Assembly: GCF_027579695.1 (NCBI RefSeq)
Contig: NC_083570.1
Coordinates: forward strand, 11,936,051 to 12,000,050
Length of the DNA: 64,000 nt
Direction of reading: 5' to 3'
Source of the DNA: Neoarius graeffei
Taxonomy: Eukaryota > Chordata > Actinopteri > Siluriformes > Ariidae
Part shown: positions 46,270 to 56,747 of the stretch, one piece after another
Position numbering within the stretch: the stretch's first letter is position 1
Layout: each line of letters begins with the position of its first letter
Position numbers and translations under genes: made by a program
The notes under the pieces: model-generated
Seen by the model: only the letters and a program-made list of their open reading frames with translations
The model's database searches: none
What the model was told of the DNA's origin: nothing

Positions 46270-48640
46270 ACCCCTTGTGGTTGGGAGTCATGCTGATCAG
46301 TGATTGGTCATTCAGAAAACAATGGTGTTCAGTGGTTGGATGTAGGGAACGCCGGTGATCAGTGACAGGTCACCAGGAACACTGGTGATCAGTGATTAGT
46401 CACCATAAACACAAATTATAAGTGATTAGTCAACAAGAACATCTGTGATCCGCGATTAGTAATCAGGAACACTTACAATCAGGGGTTAGTCATCATATCT
46501 GACACTAATTTGTGATTAGTCACCACGGACACTGGTCATCAGTGGTTGGATATTAGGAGCACTGGTGATCAGTAATTAGTTTTCAGGAAAACTGGTGATC
46601 AGTGACTGAATGTTGGAAACACTAGTGATCAGTGATTAGTTATCAGGAACACTGGTCATCATTGACTAGTCATCAGGAATACCAGTCATAATTGACTGGT
46701 CATCAGAAACACTGGTCATAATTGACTGGTCATCAGGAACACTGGTGATCAGTGATTGGTCATTAGGAACACTGGTGATCAGTGACTGGTCATCAGGAAC
46801 ACTGGCGATCAATGACTGATCATCAGGAACACTGGTGATCAGTGATTAGTCATCAGGAAAACTGGTGATCAGTGATTGGTCATTAGGAACACTGATGATC
46901 AGTGACTGGTCATAAAGAACACCGATGATCAATGACTGGTCATCAAGAACACTGATGATCAATGACTGGTCAACAGGAACATTGGTGATCAGTGATTAGT
47001 CATCAGGAACATTTGTGATCAGTGATGGGACTTAAGGAACATTGGTGATCAGTGATTGGTCTTCAGGAACATTTGTGTTCAGTGATTGGTTGTCAGGAAC
47101 AATGATAATCAATGACTATTCATCAGGAAAACTGGTGATCAGTGCTTGGTCATCAGGAACACTGGTGATCAGTGATTAGTCATCAGGAATACTGCTGATA
47201 AGTGATTGGATATTGGGAACACTGTTGATCAGTTGTTGGATGCTGGGAACACTGTTGATGAGTGATTAGTTATCAGGAACACTGGTGATCAGTGACTGGT
47301 CATCAGGAACACTGATGATTAGTGACTGGTCATCAGGAACACTGGTGGTCAATGCTTGGTCATCAGGAACACTGGTGATCAGTGACTGGTCATCAGGAAC
47401 ACTGGTGATCAATGACTGGTCATCAGGAACACTGATGATCAGTGGTTGGTCATCAGAAACACTGGTGATCAATGACTGGTCATCAGGAACACCCATGTGA
47501 TCAGTGATTAGTCACCGGGAACGATTGTGATCAGTGATTAGTCATCAGGAACACTGGTGATCAATTATGGGACTTCTGGAACACTGGTGATCAGTGACTG
47601 GTCATCAGGAACACTGATGATTGATGATTAGTCATCAGGAAAACTGGTGATCAGTGGTTGGTCATTAGGAACATTGGTGATCGGTGATTAGTTATCAGGA
47701 ACACGGATGATCACTGATTGGTCATCAGAGACACTGGTGATCAGTGATTAGTCATCAGGAATACTGCTGATCAGTGATTGGATATTGGGAACACTGTTGA
47801 TCAGTTGTTGGATGCTGGGAACATTGTTGATGAGTGATTAGTTATCATGAACACTGGTGATCAGTGACTGGTCATTAGGAACACTGATGATTAGTGACTG
47901 GTCATCAGGAACACTGGTCATCATTGAATGGTCATCAGAAACACCAGTGATCAGTGACTGGTCAGCATGAACATTTGTGATCAGTGATTAGTCAGCAGGA
48001 ACAGTGGTGATCAATAATTAGTCATCAGGAACACTGGTGATCAGTGATTGGTCATCAGGAACACTGGTCATAATTGAATGGTCATCAGAAACACTGGTGA
48101 TCAGTGACTGGTCATCAGGAACAGTGGTGATTGATGATTAGTCATCAGGAACACTGGTGATCCGTGATTAGTTATCAGGAACACAGGTGATTGATCATTA
48201 GTCATCAGGAACACTGGTGATCAGTGATTAGTCATCAGGAACACTGGTGATCAGTGATGGGACTTTAGTAACACTGGTCATCAGTGCTTGGTCTTCAGGA
48301 ACACTGGTGATCAGTGATTGGTTTTCAGGAACAATGATGATCAGTGATTGGTCATCAGGAACACTGTCAATCAGTGAATACTTATCAGGAATAGTAGTGA
48401 TCAGTGATTGGTCATCAGGAACACTGGTAGTCAGCGATTGGACTTCAGGAACACTGGTGATCAGTGGTTGGATGTTGGGAACACTGGTGATCATTGACTG
48501 GTCATCAGGAACACTGGTGATCATTGATTAGTTATCAGGAATACTGGTGATCATTGATTAGTTATCAGGAACACTGGTGATCAGTGATTAGACTTCAGAA
48601 ATGCTGGTGATCATTGACTGGTCATCAGGAACTCTGGTGA
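46270..48640. repeat. 30-bp minisatellite, about 78 copies
   Basis: Unit ACTGGTGATCAGTGATTAGT + CATCAGGAAC with ACTGGTCATC variants. A variant cluster (ATACTGCTGAT, TGGATATTGGGAAC, TGTTGGATGCTGGGAAC) occurs twice, 572 bp apart (from 47181 and 47753), showing a higher-order duplication of about 19 units. Frames across it are artefacts. Confidence 0.95.
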
Positions 48641-49002
48641 GCTGGAACCTGCTCTCTGAAGCTCTATAATGAGGAACTGATGTGAGCTGGAGTGTTGTAT
48701 GGAGTGTGGGACAGTCAGGAATATCTGCTCAAAAAGTCACGAGATCCTAACGATCTTGTCATTCACTAACGTTTTTTCATTTCAGTTATGTCAACAAGTC
48801 GAAGCAAGAAAGTGTACAGACCAACTAAATGCAATTAATAATCAATCATTAATTATTCGGTGTGTGTGTGTGTCTTTCAGCAAGAAATGGCCTTGAATGC
48901 AACTTTACATGACAGTAATTTATGATCTCGTTATTCGCTGTCACCAAGGAGAACTTCTTTCTCCAGTCAAGGTTTCTTCCTCGTGTGGTCTCCAGAGTTT
49001 TT

Positions 49003-49318
49003 CTTCACCTCCTCACCTCCTCACATTCTCATCGCCACATCTCCTCACCTCCTCATCTCCTCACTTCCACATCTTGTCACCTTCTCATCTCCTCACCTCC
49101 ACACCTCCTCATCTCCTCACCTCCTCAGCTCCACACCTTCTCACCTCCTCACCTCCACACCTTCTCACCTCCACATCTCCTCACCTCCACATCTCCTCAC
49201 CTTCTCATCTCCTCACCTGCTCACCTCCTCACCTCCACATCTCCTCACCTGCTTACCTCCTCACCTTCTCATCTCCTCATCTCCTCACCTGCTCACCTCC
49301 TCATCTCCTCACCTCTGG
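49003..49318. repeat. CTCCTCACCTCCACAT minisatellite
   Basis: About 315 bp of irregular TCACCTCC/TCATCTCC units, pyrimidine-rich on the plus strand; all three plus frames are open for this reason. Confidence 0.95.
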
Positions 49319-50108
49319 CTTCTTCATTCAGGATCTAAAACTTCTCTAAAGCTGCTTTGTGACAAAAGTCTCATGTTCGCCGGTATTTCCCAATCCACGG
49401 ACCAAACGTCATATTGCAGCTGCTATAACAAACCATGAGTTCTTCAAGCGGTTAAAGTGAACGTGTCAGAGGAGATACACACTTTTCACACATCTGCACA
49501 GGGTTTAAAGGAGCAACACTGAGAATCTTCACTCAGTGACGTGTCATTAGTTTGTTCAGATTTTGTGTCAATTCAAGTGTTGACCAGCAGATGGCGCATC
49601 AGTAACATCATAAACACAAAATAATGCACTGAGAGATTACTGAAATACTTCCCCCGCTTTTGTTTTATTTTATTTATTTTTAAAAATAATAAAGTAGCCT
49701 ATAGTTAAATAAGTCGTTTTTTTTTAATCATGGTCAAGCTACAAAAGTCAAACATCAAGTCCAGGATTCACTCAGTAAAATATAAACAACAACAACAAAA
49801 TCAGGATCTTAAGTTTACATACAGTATGTATATTTAGTTTGTTTAAATGATTAGCTAGTTGTAACCCTTTCTATGTTAGCTAGCTAGCTCTTGCTTTTGA
49901 TATGCTAGCTAGCGTTGGCTCATAATCATGTCACAAAGGTGCTCACACCACACAACCATCACTCTGAAAATATTATCACGCTCTTAGAGCTCATTTTGCA
50001 CAACTTGAAATTGAAACTTGGGAATTTGAATATGGTTACCAAACAAACACATCATGTTAACGATAGCAAACTATCACGATAGATTTGAACTGACAATGAG
50101 ACTTATAT
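49319..50108. other. Intergenic, no feature seen
   Basis: Unique DNA; some TAGC-rich words near 49860-49920. Confidence 0.4.
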
Positions 50109-50200
50109 ATGGACCTGCCCAGGGTGAACTCCGCCTCTCGTCCAAAGTCAGCTGGGATTGATTCAGGCTCACCTGCGATTCTGACGGATAAATGTATAAA
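50109..50200 (+). mobile_element. Old SINE-tail remnant
   Basis: CCAGGGTGAACTCCGCCTCT, AAGTCAGCTGGGATTGATTC and CACCTGCGATTCTGACGGAT resemble a diverged version of the SINE type A tail region. Confidence 0.6.
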
Positions 50201-50484
50201 TAATGGCTGTTGGCTCCAAATGGGAACTTGTTTACTCCTAGCATTAGTACCTTGTGTTAAGCCAAGACTCCGCCCATGCACCCGACAATAATCGTGCATA
50301 AGCAACAGAAAATATTTACATGTTTTTAAAGTAGTACACTGCAACCCTGCTATAGAGAGCGTGCACGTGACGTCACAAGGTCACGTGATATTTGTTTATC
50401 TGCCATCTTGGACGGCATGGCCGCACATAGAACTTAGACAAACCCGTTCTAATTATCAAGTGTGTGGGAGTAGATCTTTCGAGA

Positions 50485-50622
50485 ATGGTTATATCTTGTT
50501 CAGCATTTGGTTGTACCAATAGACAGGGCCAAAAGGAGGGCCTGTCATTTTATAGATTCCCCGCAGACGAGGAGAGATGCGCAAAATGGGTGTCCGCTGC
50601 ACCACCTATCACCAAGTTGTGA
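50485..50622 (+). pseudogene. THAP-domain fragment
   Basis: 45 codons starting MVISCSAFGCTNRQGQKEGL and continuing SFYRFPADEERCAKWVSAA, then TGA. The C-x4-C pair, the F..FP and the W match the first half of a C2CH THAP zinc finger; the second C/H pair is missing. Truncated transposon gene. Confidence 0.6.
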
Positions 50623-50787
50623 TCAAAAAAATATAACTGGTTTTCACATGGACGTGTAATATTAATGTTCTTAATAAAATATGTATACAAATGCATAACT
50701 TGTTTATAAAGGTCTTCCTATCAGATTGTGTAAAGTACTGAAAAAGAATATGTATGTTATTTTAGGCACATAGAGGTGCAAGAAAAT

Positions 50788-51166
50788 CTCATCTCATCTC
50801 ATTATCTCTAGCCGCTTTATCCTTCTACAGGGTCGCAGGCAAGCTGGAGCCTATCCCAGCTGACTACGGGCGAAAGGCGGGGTACACCCTGGACAAGTCG
50901 CCAGGTCATCACAGGGCTGACACATAGACACAGACAACCATTCACACTCACATTCACACCTACGGTCAATTTAGAGTCACCAGTTAACCTAACCTGCATG
51001 TCTTTGGACTGTGGGGGAAACCGGAGCACCCGGAGGAAACCCACGCGGACACGGGGAGAACATGCAAACTCCGCACAGAAAGGCCCTCGCCGGCCCCGGG
51101 GCTCGAACCCAGGACCTTCTTGCTGTGAGGCGACAGCGCTAACCACTACACCACCGTGCCGCCCTT
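50788..51166 (-). mobile_element. SINE type A, copy 2
   Basis: Full head, middle and tail as in copy 1. Perfect 12-bp target duplication GTGCAAGAAAAT at 50776-50787 and 51167-51178. Inserted into the DNA transposon 50355-51887. Confidence 0.92.
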
Positions 51167-51298
51167 GTGCAAGAAAATATTTTTTTAATTTGTTTGAATA
51201 TAGAAGCTGGACATATCTGTGACCCCTATACATTTATATCTGATACTGAATAATAATTCTGCACAGATAAAGATGGCGGTGATTTGTGATTTTTTTTT

Positions 51299-51805
51299 TC
51301 AGACAAAAACATACATATTTACAACCCTGTCATTATCTGGAACTGAGTTTAGATTTCGAACATTCTTACGATAAAATGTCCTGCATAGTCTCTTTATGAT
51401 AAACGTCTTAATGACACTTACCCGTGAGGTTATCAAGTAGACATTCTTCTTCGGAACCTTCCAGAGGTATAGTTGGGATATCCATCCCACAACAAAATAT
51501 TTATAAGCTTCCAGGCTCTTGTAAGCTTTGAGGGCTTTGCCAGTGTAACACGATTCACAATTAACAAGAAAATTGTAAATGTCGTGGTAGGCCAGATCGG
51601 GAAAATCGCCGGCACCGCAGCTCCGAATTTCCCTGAACAAGGATTGCGGCAAGTTGTACGGATCTGCAATCCCCAACCTGGAACACTTTTCCACGTAACG
51701 CTGCCTCACGTCACCTTCAAGATGCTGAACAAACTTAGACAAGTAATCGCGCGATGTAGATGGGGTATTTTCCAAATTTTCTTGGGGATTACTCCCTGGA
51801 TCCAT
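51299..51805 (-). pseudogene. Transposon-encoded protein, N-terminal part (probable ISL2EU second protein)
   Basis: About 168 codons from MDPGSNPQENLENTP, containing DYLSKFVQHLEGDVRQRYVE, CGAGDFPDLAYHDIYNFLV and ALKAYKSLEAYKYFVVGWIS. I recall the SLEAYKYF...GW stretch from fish THAP/YqaJ transposon proteins. No nuclease motif is reached before the frame decays near 51380, so it is a broken copy. Confidence 0.5.
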
Positions 51806-52100
51806 TATGCTCGCGCAAGGTAAACAATCCTGAAGCCGTCCAATATGGCGGAGTAAACACGGACGGGTCACGTGACTGCACATCCTCTATAATGAGCTCT
51901 TTGGGGGACGTCCAAATAGTTTGTTGTACTGAAAAGTTCGTAATACTGAAATGGAGCCAGTTGTCACAACACTCACGTTATATGCAGAAATTTAGGCACA
52001 TTAAAATTCCTTATCATGAATTTCTCCTTCCTTCTGAACCACTATCGCAGTTCACTGACTGAGTTAATGGATCATGAACAGAGGCGATGATTGATTTCTT

Positions 52101-52486
52101 CATCTCATTCATTCTCATCTCATTATCTCTAGCCGCTTTATCCTTCTACAGGGTCGCAGGCAAGCTGGAGCCTATCCCAGCTGACTACGGGCGAAAGGCG
52201 GGGTACACCCTGGACAAGTCGCCAGGTCATCACAGGGCTGACACATAGACACAGACAACCATTCACACTCACATTCACACCTACGCTCAATTTAGAGTCA
52301 CCAGTTAACCTAACCTGCATGTCTTTGGACTGTGGGGGAAACCGGAGCACCCGGAGGAAACCCACGCGGACACGGGGAGAACATGCAAACTCCGCACAGA
52401 AAGGCCCTCGCCGGCCCCGGGGCTCGAACCCAGGACCTTCTTGCTGTGAGGCGACAGCACTAACCACTACACCACCGTGCCGCCCC
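52101..52486 (-). mobile_element. SINE type A, copy 3
   Basis: Nearly identical to copies 1 and 2, with CATCTCATTCATTCTCATCT as a slightly altered tail repeat. No clear target duplication. Confidence 0.88.
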
Positions 52487-52608
52487 ATTACCGCTGTATC
52501 GTTTGCTGTCAATGTCCAAACACTGACTCGCTCTGTTTTTTAAATCTTCACCATTCATGTGTTACAAATCACTGACAATGTCATTTATGTCATGCCATGG
52601 GGCAGGGC

Positions 52609-52947
52609 CAAGTCAAAGTCAAAGTCCCTCTCACACCAGAATCTGGTCTTCCCAGGTAGTCTCCTGTCCCAGTACTCACCAGCTCTTTAAGGTGTATGGG
52701 CACAGTGCCGATCTCCATTTTGACAGCCCTTGGCCTCTCACCTATACAGCTAGGGTTACAGTGGGGGGGGGTCCTCTGATAACCGCAAGAGTTTGACTTC
52801 CCCACTCGCATCTGTATTGCAGCATGCCTTGCCAGATGGTAGTAGGTACCATTTTTATGATGGTCTTTGGAATGACCCAACTGTGAGTAGAACTCATGAT
52901 CTCTCAGTCGAGAGGCAGACACACTAACCACTAGGCCAACTCACAGT
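52609..52947 (-). mobile_element. SINE type C, copy 1
   Basis: Head at the right with GTTGGCCTAGTGGTTAGTGT (box A-like), a body with AATGGTACCTACTACCATCT-type words, and a tail of AGTCAAAGTC repeats. Perfect 14-bp target duplication CCATGGGGCAGGGC at 52595-52608 and 52948-52961. Confidence 0.9.
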
Positions 52948-53283
52948 CCATGGGGCAGGGCAGGGGGTATAAAAACACCACCGGTGAGCTTTAGCTTTAA
53001 CTAGGTGTTAAATTTAGTGGTACCATCAGTCATTTTGTCTTTTTATTGATCCTTTGATCACTGTTCTGGATAAATGTTAGTGATAGTTAGTAGAATGGTA
53101 AAATCCGAATTATTATCACGAAAGGCGGGGATATGAACTTAGTTTGTTATGTATGAAATTTGGTAGTAAAAGAGTTTGTTATAGTGCGGTTGCAGTGTAT
53201 ATTAAAGTATCATGCTCTGTAGCTCCAGGTAAGACAAGGTGGGCTTATTAATCACACTGCCGCCATGTAGCTAGTCATAGTTT

Positions 53284-53535
53284 ATGCTATATCTCTCTCT
53301 CTCCACACGACCAATTTGGTTTCGTCTTGCCTCTTTCACAAAGGTTTTGTTCACAACTCCAACATCTGGCTCCAGCACTCGAAATAGTCTCCTGGGTTCG
53401 ACGTTGGGGTCGCAGACGACTTTCTCAACAATCTGCAGCAACATAAGTACCTATGGCTCATATGCGATTGGATAATACCATCATGCTGATGTTCTCCCAC
53501 TACAATATGCCGAGGTTTGTTTGAAATAGACACAG
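53284..53535 (-). pseudogene. Coding-like remnant of unknown family
   Basis: The minus strand reads PRHIVVGEHQHDGIIQSHM then SHRYLCC; in a shifted frame it continues LLQIVEKVVCDPNVEPRR, LFRVLEPDVGVVNKTFVKEA and RRNQIGR. Alternating conserved-looking residues suggest a decayed protein or retroelement fragment with a frameshift near 53430-53440. Family not identified; the plus strand is also open for 63 codons. Confidence 0.25.
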
Positions 53536-53541
53536 ATGTGA

Positions 53542-53765
53542 GGGTGGCACAGTGGTGTAGTGATTAGCACTGTCGCCTCACAGCAAGAAGGTTCTGGGTT
53601 TGAGCCCAGTGGCTGACAAGTGCCTTTCTGTGTGGAGTTTGCATGTTCTTCCTGTGTCTGCATGTTAGCTTAACCTGCATGTCCAAAGACATGCAGGTTA
53701 AGCTAATTGATGACTCGAAATTGACTGTAGGTGTGAATAAGAGTGTGAATGGTTGCTTGTCTCTA
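53542..53765 (+). mobile_element. SINE type A, copy 4, left part
   Basis: Starts GGGTGGCACAGTGGTGTAGT and proceeds in head-to-tail order, but the middle contains an unusual perfect hairpin (53665-53706). Interrupted at TA by the Tc1-like element; the rest resumes at 55753. Confidence 0.88.
53665..53706. repeat. Perfect 19-bp inverted repeat in SINE copy 4
   Basis: Arms TTAGCTTAACCTGCATGTC (53665-53683) and its exact complement (53688-53706) around CAAA. Other SINE copies lack the left arm. Confidence 0.95.
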
Positions 53766-53913
53766 CAGTGGTGCTTGAAGGTTTGTGAACCCTTTAGAAT
53801 TTTCTATATTTCTGCATAAATATGACCGAAAACATCATCAGATTTTCGCACAAGTCCTAAAAGTAGATAAAGAGAACCCAGTTAAACAAATGACACAAAA
53901 ATATTATACTTGG

Positions 53914-55385
53914 TCATTTATTTATTGAGGAAAATGATCCAATATTACATATCTGTGAGTGGCAAAAGTATGTGAACCTTTGCTTCCAGTATCTGGTGTG
54001 ACCCCCTTGTGCAGCAATAACTGCAACTAAACATTTCCAGTAACTGTTGATCAGTCCTGCACACCGGCTTGGAGGAATTTTAGCCCGTTCCTCCATACAG
54101 AACAGCTTCAACTCTGGGATGTTGGTGGGTTTCCTCACATGAACTGCTCGTTTCAGGTCCTTCCATAACATTTTGATTGGATTAAGGTCAGGACTTTGAC
54201 TTAGCCATTCCAAAACATTAACTTTATTCTTCTTTAACCATTCTTTGGTAGAACGACTTGTGTGCTTAGGGTCGTTGTCTTGCTGCATGACCCACCTTCT
54301 CTTGAGATTCAGTTCATGGACAGATACCCTGACATTTTCCTTTAGATTTTGCTGGTATAATTCAGAATTCATTGTTCCTTCAATGATGGAAAACTGTCCT
54401 GGCCCAGATGCAGCAAAACAGGCCCAAACCATGATACTACCACCACCAAATTTCACAGATGGGATAAGGTTCTTATGAAGAAGAAGAAGAAGAAGAAACC
54501 TTTATTTGTCACATGGACACTTCAAGCACAGTGAAATTCATCCTCTGCATTTAACCCATCTGAAGCAGTGAACACACGCACACACACCCAGAGCAGTGGG
54601 CAGCCATGCCAGAGCGCCCGGGGAGCAGTCAGGGGTCAGATACTTTGCTCAAGGGCACCTCAGCCCAAGGCCGCCCCATGTCAACCTAACTGCATGTCTT
54701 TGGATTGTGGGGGAAACCGGAGCACCCAGAGGAAACCCACGCAGACACGGGGAGAACATGCAAACTCCGCACAGAAAGGCCCCCGCTGGCCACTGGGTTT
54801 GAACCCGGAACCTTCTTGCTGTGAGGCGACTGTGCGAACCACTACACCACCATGCCGGAATGCAGTGTTTTCCTTTCTCCAAACATAATGCTTTTCATTT
54901 AAACCAAAAAGATCTATTTTGGTCTCATCCGTCCACAAAACATTTTTCCAATAGCCTTCTGGCTTGTCCACGTTATCTTTAGCAAACTGCAGACGAGCAG
55001 CACTGTTCTTTTTGGAGAGCAGTGACTTTCTCCTTGCAACCCTGCTATGCACACCATTGTTGTTCAGTGTTCTCTTGATGGTGGACTCATGAACATTAAC
55101 ATTAGCCAAGGTGAGAGAGCCATTCAGTTGTTTAGAAGTTGCCCTGGGGTCCTTTGTGACCTCGCTGACTATTACACGCCTTGCTCTTGGAGTGATCTTT
55201 CTTGCTCGACCACTCCTGGGGAGGGTAACAATGGTCTTGAATTTCCTCCATTTGTACACAATCTGTCTGACTGTGGATTGGTGGAGTCCAAACTCTTTAG
55301 AGATGGTTTTGTAACCTTTTCCAGCCTGATGAGCCTCAACAACGCTTTTTCTGAGGTACTCAGAAATCTCCTTTATTTGTGCCAT
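53914..55385 (-). pseudogene. Tc1-family transposase, interrupted by a SINE
   Basis: N-terminal half from MAQIKEISEYLRKSVVEAHQ (55385) has the paired helix-turn-helix DNA-binding region (FGLHQSTVRQIVYKW) and the first catalytic Asp in LWTDETKIDLFG. The C-terminal half (from about 54476) has GGGSIMVWACF, the second Asp in QQDNDPKHTS and SPDLNPIKMLWKDLK, then a stop at 53914. In this DD34E family the last catalytic residue should be Glu (PIE); here it is Lys (codon AAA), so the copy is dead even apart from the SINE at 54477-54858. Confidence 0.92.
54477..54858 (-). mobile_element. SINE type B, inserted in the Tc1 transposase
   Basis: Head and middle match SINE type A (GTGGTGTAGTGGTTCG, GAGAACATGCAAACTCCGCA), but the tail is different: GAGGATGAATTTCACTGTGC, TGTCCATGTGACAAATAAAG and (TTC)n. 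Confidence 0.9.
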
Positions 55386-55752
55386 GATACAATTCCACAA
55401 ATATGTATTGTGAGGATCAGACTTTGATAGATCCCTGTTCTTTAAATAAAACAGGGTGCCCACTCACACCTGATTGTCATCCCATTGATTGAAAACACCT
55501 GACTCTAATTTCACCTTCAAATTAACTGCTAATCCTAGAGGTTCACATACTTTTGCCACTCACAGATATGTAATATTGGATCATTTTCCTCAATAAATAA
55601 ATGACCAAGTATAATATTTTTGTCTCATTTGTTTAACTGGGTTCTCTTTATCTACTTTTAGGACTTGTGTGAAAGTCTGATGATGTTTTCGGTCATATTT
55701 ATGCAGAAATATAGAAAATTCTAAAGGGTTCACAAACTTTCAAGCACCACTG

Positions 55753-55844
55753 TATGTGTCAGCCCTGTGATGATCTGGCGACTTGTCCAGGGTGTACCCT
55801 GCCTCTCACCCATAGTCAGCTGGGATAGGCTCCAGCTTGCCTGA
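55753..55844 (+). mobile_element. SINE type A, copy 4, right part
   Basis: TATGTGTCAGCCCTGTGATG through GGGATAGGCTCCAGCTTGCC, continuing exactly where the left part stopped; the end is truncated against the next SINE. Confidence 0.88.
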
Positions 55845-55845
55845 G

Positions 55846-56080
55846 AAGAGTGTCCCCTCCTTGACTAGGAGAGTCGTACTCATGCTCAGGTCATACCAAA
55901 GACCACCGTAAAAATGGTACCTACTGCCATCTGGTGAGGTTCCGCAATACAGTTGTAGGGAATAAGGAGTCAAACTCTTGTGGTTACCAGAGGACGAACC
56001 CCCCCACTGTAACCTTAGCTATGAGAGGTCGGAGATTGGTGCTGCCCAATGTGCCTTGTGGCATGGGAAGGACTTTAATT
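55846..56080 (+). mobile_element. SINE type C, copy 2, head truncated
   Basis: Shares AGGTCATACCAAAGACCA, AAATGGTACCTACTGCCATC and CCCCCACTGTAACC with the copy at 52609-52947. Confidence 0.8.
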
Positions 56081-56190
56081 GATTGATGTATGTTTAGTTG
56101 AACACAGAATACTGTTTTTAGGATCCATGAGGGGTGAAGTTTCCCAGACCAACACACACAGTGTTTAATATAAGACTTTGAGCAATATGC

Positions 56191-56196
56191 TTTATT
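56191..56196 (-). terminator. tfap2d: tfap2d polyadenylation signal
   Basis: AATAAA on the minus strand about 550 nt after the tfap2d stop. Some 35-45 nt downstream is a GT-rich stretch (about 56146-56160), the usual downstream element, which places cleavage near 56170-56180. Inferred from position and motif. Confidence 0.5.
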
Positions 56197-56747
56197 GGAC
56201 ACGTAAGGATATTTCATATATGTAGCTCAAAACCTGCAAGAAAAGTCGTCGTTTTATACATTTATATATAACTTCTTTACAAATGAGGCTGAGATGTGGT
56301 GAAGTTCTGCAGTTTCACTGAGGGTTTCGAACAGTGTACAAACTTTAACATGCACATTAAATATACAGTTACCGATGGCGACGATGAGCGTCGCCACGAT
56401 TCATTTACAGCTCCGACACAACCTCAAATGACGCCTTGGAAAGTGTGTCTGCTTTACATTGTTTTTTTTTTTTTCAAAAGAATTGCCCCAACTATCTGTA
56501 CAAGGACGAGCTAAAAAAAACAACAAGTAAATAAACAAGTAATAAATTAATTGCAAACTTCAAAAATAAACAAAAAAAGCTCGCCCTGGATGAGCCACGC
56601 CCTGAAATAAGACCCCACCCATTATCATCATTATCATCATCATCATTGGAGCTCAGATCAGGAAGTGTCAAATCAGCAGCAACTCCAATTTAATTTTGCC
56701 AAAATTAAACAAACAAACAAAGAGAAGAAAAAGGAAAGGGGGTGGAG

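Larger units (their letters stand above)
50355..51887. mobile_element. DNA transposon with convergent THAP and second-protein frames (ISL2EU-like)
   Basis: Ends GAGAGCGTGCACGTGAC and, inverted, GAGGATGTGCAGTCACGTGA, with TATA on both sides (50351-50354, 51888-51891). Plus-strand THAP fragment and a minus-strand frame point towards each other, the arrangement known for ISL2EU elements, whose second protein is a YqaJ-type nuclease; only an N-terminal-like part is present here. A SINE sits in the middle (50788-51166). Internally deleted, so non-autonomous. Confidence 0.55.
50337..53197. mobile_element. Pogo/Tigger-like transposon, broken by later insertions
   Basis: Left end CACTGCAACCCTGCTATA (from 50337) and right end TATAGTGCGGTTGCAGTG (to 53197) are inverted, each flanked by TA. 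Internal words GTACTGAAAAGTTCGTAATA and GAACTTAGTTTGTTATG fit the pogo/Tigger style of termini. After removing 50355-51887, the left terminus reads straight on into ATGAGCTCTTTGGGGGACG. SINEs at 52101-52486 and 52609-52947 also lie inside. No transposase remains. Confidence 0.6.
53766..55752 (-). mobile_element. Tc1-like transposon with long inverted repeats
   Basis: Ends CAGTGGTGCTTGAAGGTTTG and CAAACTTTCAAGCACCACTG, flanked by TA (53764-53765, 55753-55754). The two inverted repeats are about 200 bp each and nearly identical, including ATGACCAAGTATAATATTTT-type words. It carries a transposase gene split by a later SINE insertion. Confidence 0.93.

Noticed and set aside
46270-48640. Regular 30-bp repeats resembling a CRISPR array
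   Set aside because: No spacers between repeats; directly adjoining degenerate units in a vertebrate genome are a minisatellite.
50817-51233. Frames containing [20 protein letters not shown]-type sequence, repeated at several places
   Set aside because: They are translations of SINE type A, which recurs at five sites.
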